DNA of 64,000 bases from Dactylorhiza incarnata (lineage: Eukaryota; Streptophyta; Magnoliopsida; Asparagales; Orchidaceae). Numbering within the stretch: the first letter of the stretch is position 1; every line of letters begins with the position of its first letter. Position numbers and translations under genes: made by a program. Under the pieces are notes generated by a model. The model was not told where the DNA came from. It saw only the letters and a list, made by a program, of their open reading frames with translations, and did not search any database. Location: assembly GCA_033032865.1 (NCBI GenBank), contig JAWHQI010000202.1:558001-622000 (forward strand), written 5' to 3'. Shown piece by piece: positions 11,570 through 23,307 of the stretch.

Positions 11570-11580
11570 TATAAATACCA
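11570..11580 (+). promoter_or_regulatory. TATA box of antisense gene A
   Basis: CTATAAATACC lies 71 bp upstream of the ATG at 11651 on the plus strand and outside the LTR, at normal core-promoter spacing. It points towards antisense gene A, opposite to gag. Confidence 0.6.
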
Positions 11581-11650
11581 CTCTCCCTGGCCGTCATCCG
11601 AACTTTTCATTTTTCTCTATCTTTTCTTACTCACCGCGGGCCCCAACGCG

Positions 11651-12839
11651 ATGTCGAAAAAGGATGAGATGTTGGCCCGCCTAAAGGCTTCACAAGCGGC
11701 CCAGAAGGGGAAGACCGCTGTCATCGCCTCCTGGAATTCTCCGCGACGCTCTCCGCCTCCCCCTTCCCTAAGGACGGCGAAGGCCGTTCGGCGCGCGGCT
11801 GGTGGGGGATGATCTTCCTCTTCGCCGCACTCTCTGGATGACGGGCGCGCCTCGCAGGTATTATCGCCAAGCTCGCTTATTTGATGTTCTTCCTTTTCGT
11901 CCTTATTTATCATGTTCGCAGAATGATCCTCCGGACGAGAGCGAATCGGGAAGGCCAAACACGGAGATCCATCTCCCCTCTACAGGTGGGGGTGACGTTC
12001 TTCTTGCGGATACGAGGGTCGTTGGTCGACAGGACTCGCCTTCGCAATGAGGTGAGTGGCTTACCTCGTTTTCCCTCACGTTCATTGACTCGCTAAATCG
12101 TGCTTACTTCTTCATGCAGTGTCCTCTCTCGCGGCCCTAGAGGATCAAGCTCCTCCTTCGGCGAACTCGCCCGTCATGCCGAATCAAACTATCCCAACTC
12201 CCGGATTCGGCTTACCGGGTCAGAGGAGACCAGGAGGGACGTTGATTGCCGATTCTGGACCTGGCTGCAGACCCGCGCTCGCCTCCTATCTGGGTAAGGC
12301 CTTCACCCCTGCCTTTGTTGAAGCATTCCGAGGCCAGCCGGGCACCTCCCGCCAGCGGCCCAGTACCCGAATTCCCCCACTAGGTTAGACTGTCGCTATT
12401 GAGTGTTGTTTTTCACTTTGTCGTTGATTACTACTTCGCAGGTGACCTGACGACCCCTCTCTCTGAGTCAGAGTCTGGAGCGTTGGAGATATCTCCACCT
12501 CCCTCGCCGAGCCAGGTTGCTGACTTTCTGGGGGATCCCAGCGATCCAGAGCGAATGAAGAGGCGGGTCACGGAGATATTCCAGAAGCATACCACCCTGT
12601 TGAGGGATCTACACGAGCAGAATCGGCTGGACCGGCTCGCCAATGAAGAAAGGTTCGCCGCGATGGAGGATGCGAACGCGCACGTTCTCGCTGAGATACG
12701 GCCGTCCGATCATGGCGACGCGACCTCCCCCGGGGTGTACATTGCTCGCATCGATGATTACATGCGACTGACGAGCCAGGCGAATCGGTCACTCCGCGAG
12801 TATCATTACCCGCGAGTCCCCCCTCGCTCTGGTGTCTGA
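11651..12839 (+). pseudogene. Antisense gene A of element 2: four-exon ORF, unknown function
   Basis: Four exons can be laid out with GT-AG introns and a consistent frame: 11651-11857, 11922-12051, 12120-12383 and 12442-12839 (999 nt). Donors include CAG|GTATT and GAG|GTGAGT; acceptors are TTCGCAG, CATGCAG and TTCGCAG. The start, MSKKDEML, is Lys-rich. The middle is Pro/Ser-rich and low complexity. The last exon is a charged, probably helical region (ERMKRRVTEIFQKH onward) that could form a coiled coil. Two in-frame TGA codons (11810-11812 and 12048-12050, the second next to a donor) interrupt it, each one C-to-T step from CGA. I recognise no family. Its position and strand match the extra antisense ORFs of Tat gypsy elements. 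Confidence 0.55.
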
Positions 12840-13248
12840 AGTCGCGGTCGTTGGAAATGGATACGATACTGAGGACCCTAGTACTACTTTTTATTGTTCT
12901 TCTTTCCCCCTCCTCTTTGATAGGAGGTGCTGCGAACAATTTTTATGAATTTGTAATAATGACACTTCGACTCGCTTTCGAGCCCTTTATTTTTTTTGTA
13001 AATTCTTTTTTCGCCCTACCTGGCTCGCTTTTGCGTGGATGGTGTTTGTGTTTCCATTACTCGTGCCCGTGCACTGTCCTTGCTGGTTTAATGATTTTTT
13101 TATTTAGCGCTAGCCCGCTAAAAGGAGAAAGCTTTGACAGGGTATCGACTCGTCGGGAGCGACTGGGATCCTTAGAGGCGGAAGAGTACCGCGCGAATCC
13201 ACTATCCGCAGATATCGACGCTTCGGCTTCTTCCCGCCCTTTTTATTC
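12840..13248 (+). other. Presumed 3' end of gene A and promoter of gene B
   Basis: T-rich stretches and a TTTGTAATAATGAC segment near 12950 suit a plant 3' UTR, but no exact polyadenylation site can be fixed. The right end leads into the gene B TATA box. Confidence 0.35.
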
Positions 13249-13260
13249 TTATAAATAGCC
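13249..13260 (+). promoter_or_regulatory. TATA box of antisense gene B
   Basis: TTATAAATAGCC lies about 125 bp upstream of the ATG at 13386. It is followed by a pyrimidine-rich leader (CCTCGCGTTCTCTCTCC) typical of plant 5' UTRs. Confidence 0.6.
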
Positions 13261-13385
13261 GACCCCCTTTTTTTCCTTTCAACCACCGCATTTACTGTTA
13301 CTCCCTCGCGTTCTCTCTCCTTCTGTTTCTCTCGCAGATCTAGCTCATCCTCGCGACCTTTGCGATTCCGCGGATCCCAGACACC

Positions 13386-15304
13386 ATGGTCGGCGAGGCG
13401 GAAGCTGAGGGGCGATCCAAGTGTGCAGGGCCTTCCTCGACGACATCTTCTATTGCACTAACCTTACGAAGGAGGAGTACCAGGCCGCCGCCGACCAGTT
13501 CATCCACTCTGGTTTTGTGGCTCGCTGCCCTACCGATAGGGATACCATCAGCGACCCGCACCCGGACGAGCTCGCGATTCCCGTTTCCCACTTCGAAAAC
13601 GGGTTGCAACTCCCATTCTGGCCGAAAGTGCGCCAGCTATATTTATTTCTCACCCCTTGTTTTCCTGACTTGCTTTGCGAATGGCGCTTAAACTTTGTCG
13701 ATCCTTCCAGGTTCTAAAGTATTTCGGCGTTCTGCCGAGCCAACTAACGCCGAACGCGATCGCCGTGGTGGTCGCGTTCGCCAGCTATCTCCGGGCGGAG
13801 AGGATTGAGTTCAGCATACTCGTCTTCCGCAAGGTCTTTTCATTCCGCGCGTATAGGGACGGAACGGCTCACTTTGCGAGCCAGCATGTCACCGTCTGCG
13901 AGACGGTGAATAAATCTCATTACTGGACGCAGAAGTTCGTCCTAGTGAAGGATCCCTTTGGGAACATCTCCTACACCCCTACCCAGCGAGACGAGGCTGC
14001 CTACCCCCCTCCGACCTCGCTAGGGGGTTGTGATGCGGCCCTGTACCGGTTCCTCAAAGGGAAAACATCGAGGTCGCCTTCCTCCGAGAGCGAGTGGACC
14101 TCCTGCCACCCGTCCTTCCGGGAGAAGATTTGACTCGCACTCGTCAACTTTCTTACTCCCTCCTCCTTTCATCGTCTAACATTCCCCGTTATCTTTACAG
14201 GAGAACGCGAACTCCCCCTCAATCCGCCTCATGTGCCTCCCTCTTCTCTTACCTCCGGCTCGCTCGCGCGCGTGGCCGCTGAGGCCTGCCGCGACATCCC
14301 GAGTTCTTCATCGGGAAGGAAACATCCTTCTCCCCAACGCCGGCCTACTTCGCAGGGGGAGGTGAAGAAGGCCAAGAAGGTTCCCTCTGCTGCCAAGGCG
14401 AAGGAGGTCGTAGACCTGTCTGAGCCCGACCTCCCCTCTCCTTCTGCTGCAGATCAGGAGCTTGCCAAAGAGGGGGGCGAGCCAAGGGAGATGGTCGCCA
14501 GGCCCAAGCCATCAGCCATACTAACTTCGGGCTCGGCATGAAGCTGGTGGATGCGGTCGGCGAACCGGTGCTCGCGTGGGACCCCGGCCAGAACAAGGTT
14601 GCCTGCTCCTCTCTGCTCCCTTCTTGGGTAGAGGACGGCAAGGTCGGGGGTGAGGCGTTCGCCCTCGCCTTCGGCCTCTACGGTCGCGAGGACGCCTCCC
14701 TCTTTCGCTCCTTCATGCCGAGGGGGGTCGTATATGAGGCGATGCGAGCCCAATTCCGGGCAATGGATCTAAACCACATGGTGGGTCGCCGGTACCTCAC
14801 GGCGGATAGGGAGATCAAGGAGCTCAACGTCGAGCTCCAGAAGTCCGCGGATGAAGTCGCGGAGCTGAAGGGGAAAGAGGCCCTATCAGAGGGCCTCCTC
14901 GCCAGTCTTCAAGGCGGACTGGTAAGTAGTGTTCTGCAAAAGTCTTTCGGTTCGGCTTCGCTCTTTTCTCACTAACCCGCCTTTTGCAGGATGCCGAGTC
15001 CGTCAGCCAGCTTCATGCGCGGATTGCTGACTTGGAGCTGGAGAATACCTGCCTCAAGGCCCAGGTCCACGACCTGGCCTCGGCGGTGCTACCTCCCCCT
15101 CCTCCGCGAGCTGGGACTCGCGGTCAGTCGCGGTAAGAGAAGGAAGCCGATCGCAAGTGGTCGATGGAGATCGCGGAGCTCGTCCTCGACATCCTGAAGG
15201 GAGCGGGTATGATCATTCCCGACGCCATGGAGTTCGCCGCGGAGGAAGTCGTCCCAGACTTGTTCGCGCCTATCTCTGAGGTGGAGGGTCGAGAGAGCGA
15301 TTGA
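13386..15304 (+). pseudogene. Antisense gene B of element 2: Transposase_28-like, multi-exon
   Basis: From ATG 13386 a short frame shifts near 13421 into one reading to 13627. A phase-0 intron (13628-13710, GT...CCAG) joins LPFWPK to VLKYFGVLPSQLTPN, which resembles the core of 'putative gypsy type transposon' proteins (Pfam Transposase_28). A second intron fits 14143-14200 (phase 1), and a third is clear at 14922-14989 (CTG|GTAAGT...TTTTGCAG|GAT, phase 0). The C-terminal part is Glu/Lys/Leu-rich and probably coiled. Damage: indels near 13421, 14060 and 14500, and an in-frame TAA at 15134-15136; the frame then runs to TGA at 15302-15304. The role of this family in Tat elements is unknown. The intron layout implies it was expressed as its own mRNA. 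Confidence 0.6.
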
Positions 15305-15968
15305 AGAGCCGCCTTGATTTTTTCTTTTGTTGATAATGTAAAAATTTTCCTTTCTTTTTGTTTCTGGCGAGACCGCCGCCGAATTGTAATCTTCTGTGGG
15401 GAATGAAAGGGAATGTTTTATCAATTTTTTCCTGTATTGTCGTTTCATTTATGATTCGCATGCGCTCTTTTCTATTGTGCCCGCGCGGCCCTAATTTCCT
15501 TATGTTCATGTCTGTAGATCTTCGTTCGGCGTTCGCGCTCGCCTCTCTTTTATTGGCAGCTTTTCCTCGTTGCGTTGTGTCCAGGTCGCTCTCGCCTACC
15601 TTTCTTCTGTGGCGTTGTTAGGACTCAGGTTGTAGGGCCTTATCTCTGTTCGGGGTGTTCCTCACTGGAGAGCCTTACGGGAGGGGTCTGCATTAGTCTG
15701 CCTCGTTTGTCCTCGTCTCTTGCGAGCCCCCTTCGCTATCCGCGGGTCACCGCGAGAACGGACTCCTCCCGGCTCACCCTCCTTATTCGCCTCGCTATCG
15801 TTCGCGAGTGACCTTGCGAGCCACCGGCTCTAATGCCCTGTCGCGGATGACTCTCGTGTGCGAGCGGACCTTCGGTCTCGCCTCGCCCGGGTCTCGGGGT
15901 CGCTTGCGAGCCAAATCTCCTGTTATGAGTATCTTATTTACCTGCCCAAACCTCTTGTGACTTTGCCA
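15305..15968. other. Non-coding spacer after gene B
   Basis: Begins T-rich, as a 3' UTR would (TTTTTTCTTTTGTTGATAATG), then becomes GC-rich with scattered GCGAGCC words also found in the LTR. No Pol motif or credible gene is seen on either strand. Confidence 0.5.
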
Positions 15969-16850
15969 GCCTCTCCAGAGATCAACCTGAACCCCCCGTC
16001 TAGTGAGAGCCCGGGAGCGGAATCGATCTGGGGCATTCCAGCACCAATAATTGTCACCTTGCCCGCCTCTCCAGAGATCAACCTGAACCCCCCGTCTAGT
16101 TAGAGCCTGGGAGCGTAATCGATCTGGGGCATTCCAGCACCAATACTTGTCACCTTGCCAGCCTCTCCAGAGATCAACCTGAACCCCCCGTCTAGTGAGA
16201 GCCCGGGAGCGGAATCGATCTGGGGCATTCCAGCACCAATACTTGTCACCTTGCCAGCCTCTCCAGAGATCAACCTGAACCCCCCGTCTAGTGAGAGCCC
16301 GGGAGCGGAATCGATCTGGGGCATTCCAGCACCAATACTTGTCACCTTGACAGCCTCTCCAGAGATCAACCTGAACCCCCCGTCTAGTGAGAGCACGGGA
16401 GCGGAATCGATTTGGGGCATTCCAGCACCAATACTTGTCACCTTGCCAGCCTCTCCAGAGATCAACCTGAACCCCCCGTCTAGTGAGAGCCCGGGAGCGG
16501 AATCGATATGGGGCATTCCAACACCAATACCTATCACCTTGCCAGCCTCTCCAGAGATCAACCTGAACCCCCCGTCTAGTGAGAGCCCGGGAGCGGAATC
16601 GATCTGGTGCATTCCAGCACCAATACTTGTCACCTTGCCAGCCTCTCCAGAGATCAACCTGAACCCCTCGTCTAGTGAGAGCCCGGGAGCGGAATCGATC
16701 TGGAGCATTCCAGCACCAATACCTGTCACCTTGCCAGCCTCTCCAGAGATCAACCTGAACCCCCCGTCTAATGAGATCCCGGGAGCGGAATCGATCTGGG
16801 GCATTCCAGCACCAATCCTTATAACCTTGCCAGCCTTTGCATAGTAGCTA
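15969..16850. repeat. 96-bp tandem array, about nine copies
   Basis: Units begin GCCTCTCCAGAGATCAACC at 15969, 16065, 16161, 16257 and so on to 16737, spaced exactly 96 bp, with a partial tenth at 16833. Copies differ by a few substitutions. Because 96 is a multiple of three, long frames open on both strands (plus 16155-16844, minus 16100-16888); they are by-products. The array sits where pol would be in an autonomous relative. Confidence 0.95.
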
Positions 16851-16915
16851 CATCTATCAAGTGAGACGAAGTATTCCATTAACATCATAATAAAATTTTT
16901 AAGGATAGAATCATT

Positions 16916-18572
16916 TCAAATCGTCTCCGCTGGGGGTGGAGGAATGGATGTTGAGGCCACGCTCCGCCGATATATGGTATGGAGGCTAGCCTTGCGGGTT
17001 GCCTCCACCCCTACTCCCCCGTGGATCACCCCGATCCCTCCTCTACTCCCCACATCAACTCTGTCTTCACACCTTTCTTCCTCCTCTCCTCGAGGCTCGA
17101 CCTCCTCAATTCTCACCTGTTGCTGTTGTCTCGGCGCAGGCACTCGGCCCTTTTTTGTTTCCAGGAACTCTGGGCAGGTGGCCGTCACGTGACCTTCCTC
17201 ATCGTGGAAGTCACAATATGGCAACGCCATCTCCCCTGCTTCGCCTTCTGCCACCCTATTCCTCCTCCTTCTTGCTCCCGCTTCTTCTCTCGCCTCTTCT
17301 CTCCTTCCTCTTCCTCTTCCCCTCCTGATCTCCATGGCTTGCTGAGGCGGGGGAGGCAACGGCCTCGGACCCTGTCTCCATCCTAACTGGGGGGTCTTCC
17401 TTGCCCTCCATAGAAGTTACCCATTCCCTGGTCGTAACCTCATCCCTGACCTTGCATTCCTTCAGCACGCTGCCTCCACTCCCCCTCCGGGACCCTGGGC
17501 TCCTCCCTTCTCCTTACTTCCTGTTGCCTGACCTCCGGCTCACTGAGCTTTGCTAATCGCTTAGTGAGCTCTGGGTTGGCCTCCTCACTCTCAATCTCCT
17601 CCGCCACCCTCTCCATCAACTCTTCGTAGGAGACAGGGGTTTTCCTCTTCAAAGCCATTTTGAAAAAACTCTCCCTTAGCTCGACGGTGAAAGCGAGCTG
17701 GAGTGCAAATCCTGGCATCTCCTGAGTGAGAAGCACTTCCTCTTGAAACCGATCCGCGTAGCGAGCCAACGACTCCTTTGGCTCCTGCTTCACTTTGAAG
17801 AGGGACTCAGCGTCCTTCTTCCTCTTCTTTGCAGTTGAGAATTGCAACAAGAAGCTCCTGCGCAAATCCTCAAAGGCGTAGATCGACCCTGTAGGGAGTT
17901 GATGGAACCAGTCCCTGGCCTTTTCTTTAAGAGTGACGGCGAAGAGCCGACACTTGAAAGCATCTGACATCGGTCTGATGGAGACCGAGTCCTCAAAAGA
18001 CTGGAGATGTTGGACAGGGTCATCCCTGCCGTTGTAGTACACCCTGTCCCACTCCCCGAACCCTACCGGGACAGGTGCAGAAAGCACCAACTCGCAGAAA
18101 GGACTTCCCCCTTCTGCTACCCTTTCTCGCTCCACGCGACCCCCGAGCTCTCTCGCCAAGCTCGGGCTCGCGAGGGCTGCGCTCGCGAGGACGGTATTCG
18201 CCTGGACCACTCCCACGGTCGCCATATCCTCCGTACGCTCGCTCGTCTGCACTGCGCTCGCCGATACAGAGCTCACCGGCACGGAGCTCGTCGGCACACG
18301 GCTCGCCGGGCTGGCGAACAGCACTCGCCCTCCTATGTCCTGCACTGTACTTCCCGCAACTTCCTTCCCGGCCCTCCCCCCGGGGCGTTCTCGCCAACCG
18401 CTGTTGGGAGAAGGGTCGCCTGGGGTGCCGGGGTCGCGAACTCGCTTCGTAGTGCCGCGACCGCGAGCCCGAAGGGATCGAGCACCTCCCGCCTGAAGTC
18501 CGCAAACATCCTCGGTGTCACCACCTCTGGTGACTCGCTGAACCCCTCGCCTTGATCCTCGCCTCCCGTCAT
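16916..18572 (-). pseudogene. Tat-type Gag of element 2, frame-shifted
   Basis: The likely start is ATG at 18570-18572 (MTGGEDQ), about 56 bp inside the 5' LTR end. The N-terminal part runs in one frame to about 18340, then the frame shifts. The Retrotrans_gag domain follows (about 17560-18060): VYYNGRDDPVQHL, AVTLKEKARDWFHQLP, SIYAFEDLRRSFL and ESLARYADRF are all hallmarks of it. Two more shifts near 17440 and 17360 lead to an Arg-rich stretch and the Tat zinc motif YCDFHDEEGHVTATC (about 17170-17224). A short IHGG...RKASL segment follows, like the region just before a Tat protease, and the frame stops at 16916 with no protease. The protein would package RNA in particles. Confidence 0.75.
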
Positions 18573-18628
18573 ATCTGCTCTTCGGAACTTTCTTGGACCA
18601 GCCACGCTCCACGCTCAACGCACCAAAA

Positions 18629-19290
18629 TGTTGAAACCGATTTCTCGGTCTCTTGTAGAGCTCGGGGCCCTCACCGAAATGAGGGGCAGCTATCCCTTAC
18701 TGATCCCTCGAATAAAACGGACGGAAAACTAAGAAAATGACTAAGGCCTTAGTCGCAGCGAGGAGGTCCCTCCACTAACCCAGAAGATCGTTGAGCGCTT
18801 CCCCTCCCAAGCCAAAGCTGAGACTTGGGCACCTTGGAAAGCTCTGGAAATGCTAACCAAAGAAAGCCTAAGGAGAGAGAAGCCGAAGTGAGATCCCCTC
18901 CAAAGGTGCCCTTACGGTCCTATTTATAGATTTTCTGGTCCGGCCTGCAAATAGCAGGATCCCGCCTTTTGATTTTCTATCCGCACCCCAATTGGGTCTG
19001 CTAACAGCGGAACTCCGCTGTTTGGTCCGGCTAATGACAGGCCAACGGGGGTAAAGAGGTAGGTTGGTCGATCCCGGCGACTCTGGGAGGAATATGACTC
19101 GCCAGTCTTCTCGCGACCCTTCGGCGAGTTTCTGACTCGCCCGCCTCCTTGCGAGCACTCGGCGGGCCTCTAGCTCGCTCGCCTCCTTGCGAGCACTCGG
19201 CGGGCCTCTGGCTCGCTCGCCTCCTTGCGAGCCACCGGGCTCGCTTCGCTTTTGTTTGCCCATCCTCTAGGCGAATATCGGGGTTGTACA
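18629..19290 (-). repeat. Element 2 right LTR (5' LTR for the minus strand)
   Basis: 662 bp, nearly identical to the left LTR. The minus-direction TATA box (CCTATTTATAG on the plus strand, 18919-18929) would drive gag. Sequence just inside it on the minus strand reads TTTTGGTGCGTTGAGCG, which sits at the primer-binding position but is not initiator-Met. Confidence 0.9.
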
Positions 19291-19878
19291 ATCAAGATCA
19301 TATAGATTCAATTGTTTCCACTCTTAAAAATAGCACAATCGCTTATAATAAAGCTAGACATAATTTAATGATTAAAAATAATGAATTAAAAAGTAAAATC
19401 AACTTGCTTAAGGAAATCATAAAGAAAAATTCTCAAAATATACATTCTCAAAATAATACAAAATCCAAAAACAAGTTGAATATGATTTCTCATAAGTTGA
19501 ACAAGCCAAACAATGGAAATAAAAAACTTCAAAAGATTGAAAATGAAATTCCAAAATACAATCATTACTATCATTTACAACATCAATCTTCTCCCAACAT
19601 AAAATTAAATGCTCACAAATTTCCTATGAAAAATACTTTCAATAATCATTACAATCATAATCATCAATATAAAGATTATCACAATGAAAATTTCACATAT
19701 AAGAATAACACTAAACCAAAGTTTGAATGGAGACCCAAAATTAAAAAATGAAACATTAACTCCACATGAAAGGACCCATTCATCACTAACTACCCGCAAA
19801 CCTACACGTTATATTTGGGTACCCAAAGGAACCACCACACTTGGTCCCCTTTGGATACCTAAATCTCTTATTCATTAG
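19291..19878 (+). pseudogene. Copia-type Gag, second copy, C-terminal part
   Basis: After the ATCAA duplication the interrupted Gag resumes. It lacks the 4-bp insertion seen in the first copy but has one extra A near 19742, which closes the frame at 19749-19751. The tail with RYIWVPKG then runs in another frame to 19878. Each copy therefore carries a different frameshift at its 3' end. Confidence 0.8.
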
Positions 19879-21278
19879 TATTCAATCATTTGCATGAAGT
19901 AGAAATCAACTCAAAATAAAATATCAATTCTCTACTTCATGATATGCTCAATTTCCTTTTTGTTTTTACTTTTTATTGAACCATCATTATATGATCACTT
20001 TATATAACTTGTAATATGACTTTCACATATTAAAACCAAAATTCATAAATAAATGAAATTTAATAAAGTTGAATAAAAAGTGCATTTTTCCAAGTGATCT
20101 ACTTATCCTTTTTATTTTTGTCCTTCTAAATCCATTTCCTAATAGTCTTATAAAAATTGAAAACCTAAATTTGTCATATGATATTATTAAGACTAAATGA
20201 AATAAGTGTCAAAATGGATTTAAAAGGTGTATTTTGGGGGTATTAGACTAAATTTATAAAATGCGCAAGTTTTGCCTAGGTATTTAATATATTTGCGTCA
20301 TTTTTTATTACCCTTAGTATGTTAAATCATAATCATGTCTAACCGAAATTAAAAAATTGCATGAATATTATTTCACTTATTTATGATCATTTCACTCATA
20401 CATATGTTGTGCAAAACTCAAGAACTAAGTTGTAATGAATGTAAAACCCATGTACTAAAATTTTAACTTCCGCATTTTTTTGCGATCTCTTCTCGTCTCT
20501 TCACTTCATTAGGCAGGCCTTACATTGCACAAACATAATTAAGAAAAATCGAAAGCAAGATCGAAGAAAATCTAGGCTATATGATCAAAATAAGCACTCT
20601 CTGTGAGCTAACGCAGGCGCTAATACCTAACGCCGACGCTAGCTCAAGTCTCAAATTATATGTAATTTTAAAATTCTGAAAAATCACTAAAAATATATTA
20701 TTTTATATGTACTACTCATTTTTGCATCTATGCCTATAATTGATTTTTGAAAAATTAAAATACAAAATTACAAAAACCAAATTACAAAAAAATATTATGT
20801 TTTCTTACTTCCTTTCTTTGGTTATTTGTTTGATTTCTATATGCAAAAATCAAATACAAAATTACAAAACAAAAATAAGTATCAAAAATTATTATTTTGA
20901 ACTTAACTTTTCTATTTATATGTATCTTGCGGAAGAGTGATTTGAGCTATCATCTCATCACATCACCTAGTACCGGGCGAACCTCACAGGGTAGACCTCG
21001 GGAAGTCCAAGATCAAATTATAAGAGTTCAAACTTTAAATTAAAATTATTTCTCAAAAATATCAAAAATACTGTATGGACTTCATTGAAAATTAAGCATG
21101 ATTTAACCCATCATTTAGAACTTCTATGATGTTGCAATTTATCTTTTCAAACTACTTTGAACATTGTTTTCATCATGCTTTGATATATCTATTAATATGT
21201 GCATCAATTATATCATTTAAAAGTTGTGTAGAACTATGTTTAGCATGCCTCTAAGTATGAGTAAATATTTTATGTTTG
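19879..21278 (+). other. Element 1 second internal copy, non-coding part, left of element 3
   Basis: Matches 5261-6655 of the first copy with small differences, including the GC motif island (about 20608-20645). No gene is seen. Confidence 0.85.
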
Positions 21279-21283
21279 ATAAT

Positions 21284-23220
21284 TGTCACGACCCGTCTCG
21301 ATAAGAGTCAGAGTGCGTTTCGGGGCGGATCGTGATGCCACAGGCAATGGCGAAAAGAAATCCAAGCCTGCTAAGGCGGAAGCAGAAGTACTACGAATAG
21401 TTTTAAAATAGTTACTTTTACGAAAAACGGATTGATTTAAAATAGTTACTTTTACAAAAAAAAATAAAGAGACATGCAAGCAAAATGTGAAAAATACTCC
21501 ATTTGAAATTTCCAGTACAGATACAAGTAAAATAGACCTCCGGGAGGGTGAACATGCATTGATACAAAATGATAATACATATAATAGCCTAACAATTGTC
21601 CTTGATACAAGAGAAAATGGCTAACCATAATCATTACATAATATGAAATAACTGACAGTAAAGGAAATACAACATGGAACCTGACACAGCAACTAACAAA
21701 AGAAATCTCCAGGGAAGCAGGAACAGGGTGCAGAGCAGGCTCAGGTACCACGGGGCGCAGTCACGGACGCTAAGGCAAATTCCCAAGAAAACAAGGAAAA
21801 AGCCTCAGAACTATGATACAGGTAGTTAAAGCAAGGTAAATAACAAAGCTAGCAAGACAGGTAAATACAAGAAATGCAGAAACAGAACTGAAACATTAAT
21901 CTACTCCGGAATATAAAAGTCTAAGTAATAATAACATAAGTTGAGACAATTGAAAGTGCAGGTGTTTTGTTTGATGCACATGATTCATGATTCAGACAGA
22001 TTCAGACAGATTCAAGTACGGATTCAGAAGATTCAGAAATTTAAACTCGCTATGACCGGTACTTTGTTCCCATTAGGGATTCAAGAGGGAACCCAAGTTA
22101 AGGAGTTGCATCAATTAAACCCTACCTTTCAATGTTAACTTACGTTATTAATGACTTAGATGCAGAATTACATGAGTTCAAGCACACTGAGGCAAGTAAT
22201 CAAATCGAGGATTCAGGTATCTGACAGTGAAGTCATAAGTAAAATCATGAGTTTGCAAGTGAGAAGTTTCTCTACTTGCCTTAAGTAAGGCTGAAGTTGA
22301 CGGTGGCGGCTAAGGGTGCAACCAAATTAACAATTTCAGTTCGACCTGATTAAGCACAAACATGAATGAAAATTGCCTTAAACAGGTGACACCACATGAG
22401 CATGCGCATTTTAAATTGCAAAATTAGACAGATGTGAGATAGCGAAGAAAACCATACCTCCCTCGAAGATGAGGGGAGAGAGGATTACGCGGAGGAACCG
22501 GAGATTTGGCGGCGCTTTAGTCTAGGGAAACCCTAATTCGGAAGGGTCTTCAAGAGACTCCGCCAATTGGTGCGACGAACAACGTCGGGGAGCACGAATG
22601 CCTAAGGGTTTGGCGATTAGAACGTGCACAAAACTCTAAAAATGCAAATTGGGCGCAAAAATCCCAAATAATCAAGGCAAAATTCTGAAATAAGGGAGAA
22701 AGAGAGGAGATTTACCCCAAGGAACTCAAATCCGGGCTCGAGGAGGAGAGGGAAGAGAACCCTAGATTTTTCTCCCGAAATCCACGGCCAAAACGACGAG
22801 GGGGGCAGTTGCCGGCTGCTGGAGGGGAGCAGAAACTGATGTCGGCCCTTGAAGAGGTTGCTGCCGACCTTGGAAGGGGAAGAGGGGCCTTACTGCAGGA
22901 GGGAGGAGTTGGAGGTTGACGGCTTGGTGAAGGAGACGGGCTGCTGTCGGCCAGAACAGGAGGAGAAGACGGAACAGGGGGCGGTGCCGGCAGAAGGGGG
23001 AGCAGGAGATGGCGTCGGTGGAAGGAGGAGCAGGCGGCGGCGTCGGGGCTGTGCGCAGGAGACGGAAGCGGAACGGGATCGGGAGAGGAAAACCGCCTGC
23101 GGAAAACCTAATACGCGCGATTCTTTTTCTGAAAGGTTCGGGCCGGGGGGGTTTAATCACGTGAGGGAGTTTAAAGAGGGGGAGAGCTGGGCTGCGGTTA
23201 GTCCCAAATGGAGGATAGTG

Positions 23221-23256
<36 letters not shown>

Positions 23257-23294
23257 TTTATTATTAATGTTATTATTAATTTGGGGTTGTTACA
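21284..23294 (-). repeat. Element 3 left LTR (3' LTR)
   Basis: TGTCACGACCC...GTTGTTACA. It contains a GC-rich segment (about 22780-23110) and a (TTA)n run at about 23224-23260 that is longer than in the right LTR. Open frames in the GC-rich part recur in the other LTR only because the LTRs are copies. Confidence 0.9.
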
Positions 23295-23307
23295 TTCTCC
23301 CCTACTT
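23295..23307 (-). promoter_or_regulatory. Polypurine tract of element 3
   Basis: On the minus strand AAGTAGGGGAGAA abuts the 3' LTR, as plus-strand priming requires. Confidence 0.75.

Larger units (their letters stand above)
10792..19290 (-). mobile_element. Element 2: Tat-lineage gypsy, gag-only, with antisense genes
   Basis: LTRs of 663 and 662 bp (TGTTGAAACC...GGTTGTACA) bound 8499 bp, with the perfect 5-bp duplication ATCAA on both sides (10787-10791, 19291-19295). The minus-strand orientation is shown by the Gag frame next to the right LTR and by the minus-direction TATA box. Gag is followed by a 96-bp tandem array where protease to integrase would lie; no Pol motif is found on either strand. 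On the plus strand, starting from the left LTR, two multi-exon genes occupy 11.57-15.3 kb. Extra antisense ORFs near the 3' LTR are known from Tat-lineage gypsy elements, but here they replace pol altogether. Confidence 0.85.

Noticed and set aside
16100..16888. 262-codon minus and 229-codon plus frames as genes
   Set aside because: They are read through a 96-bp tandem array; a period divisible by three keeps any open frame open.
22762..23160. 132-codon minus frame, recurring at 30283-30855
   Set aside because: Lies in the GC-rich part of both LTRs of element 3 and is altered by indels between them.
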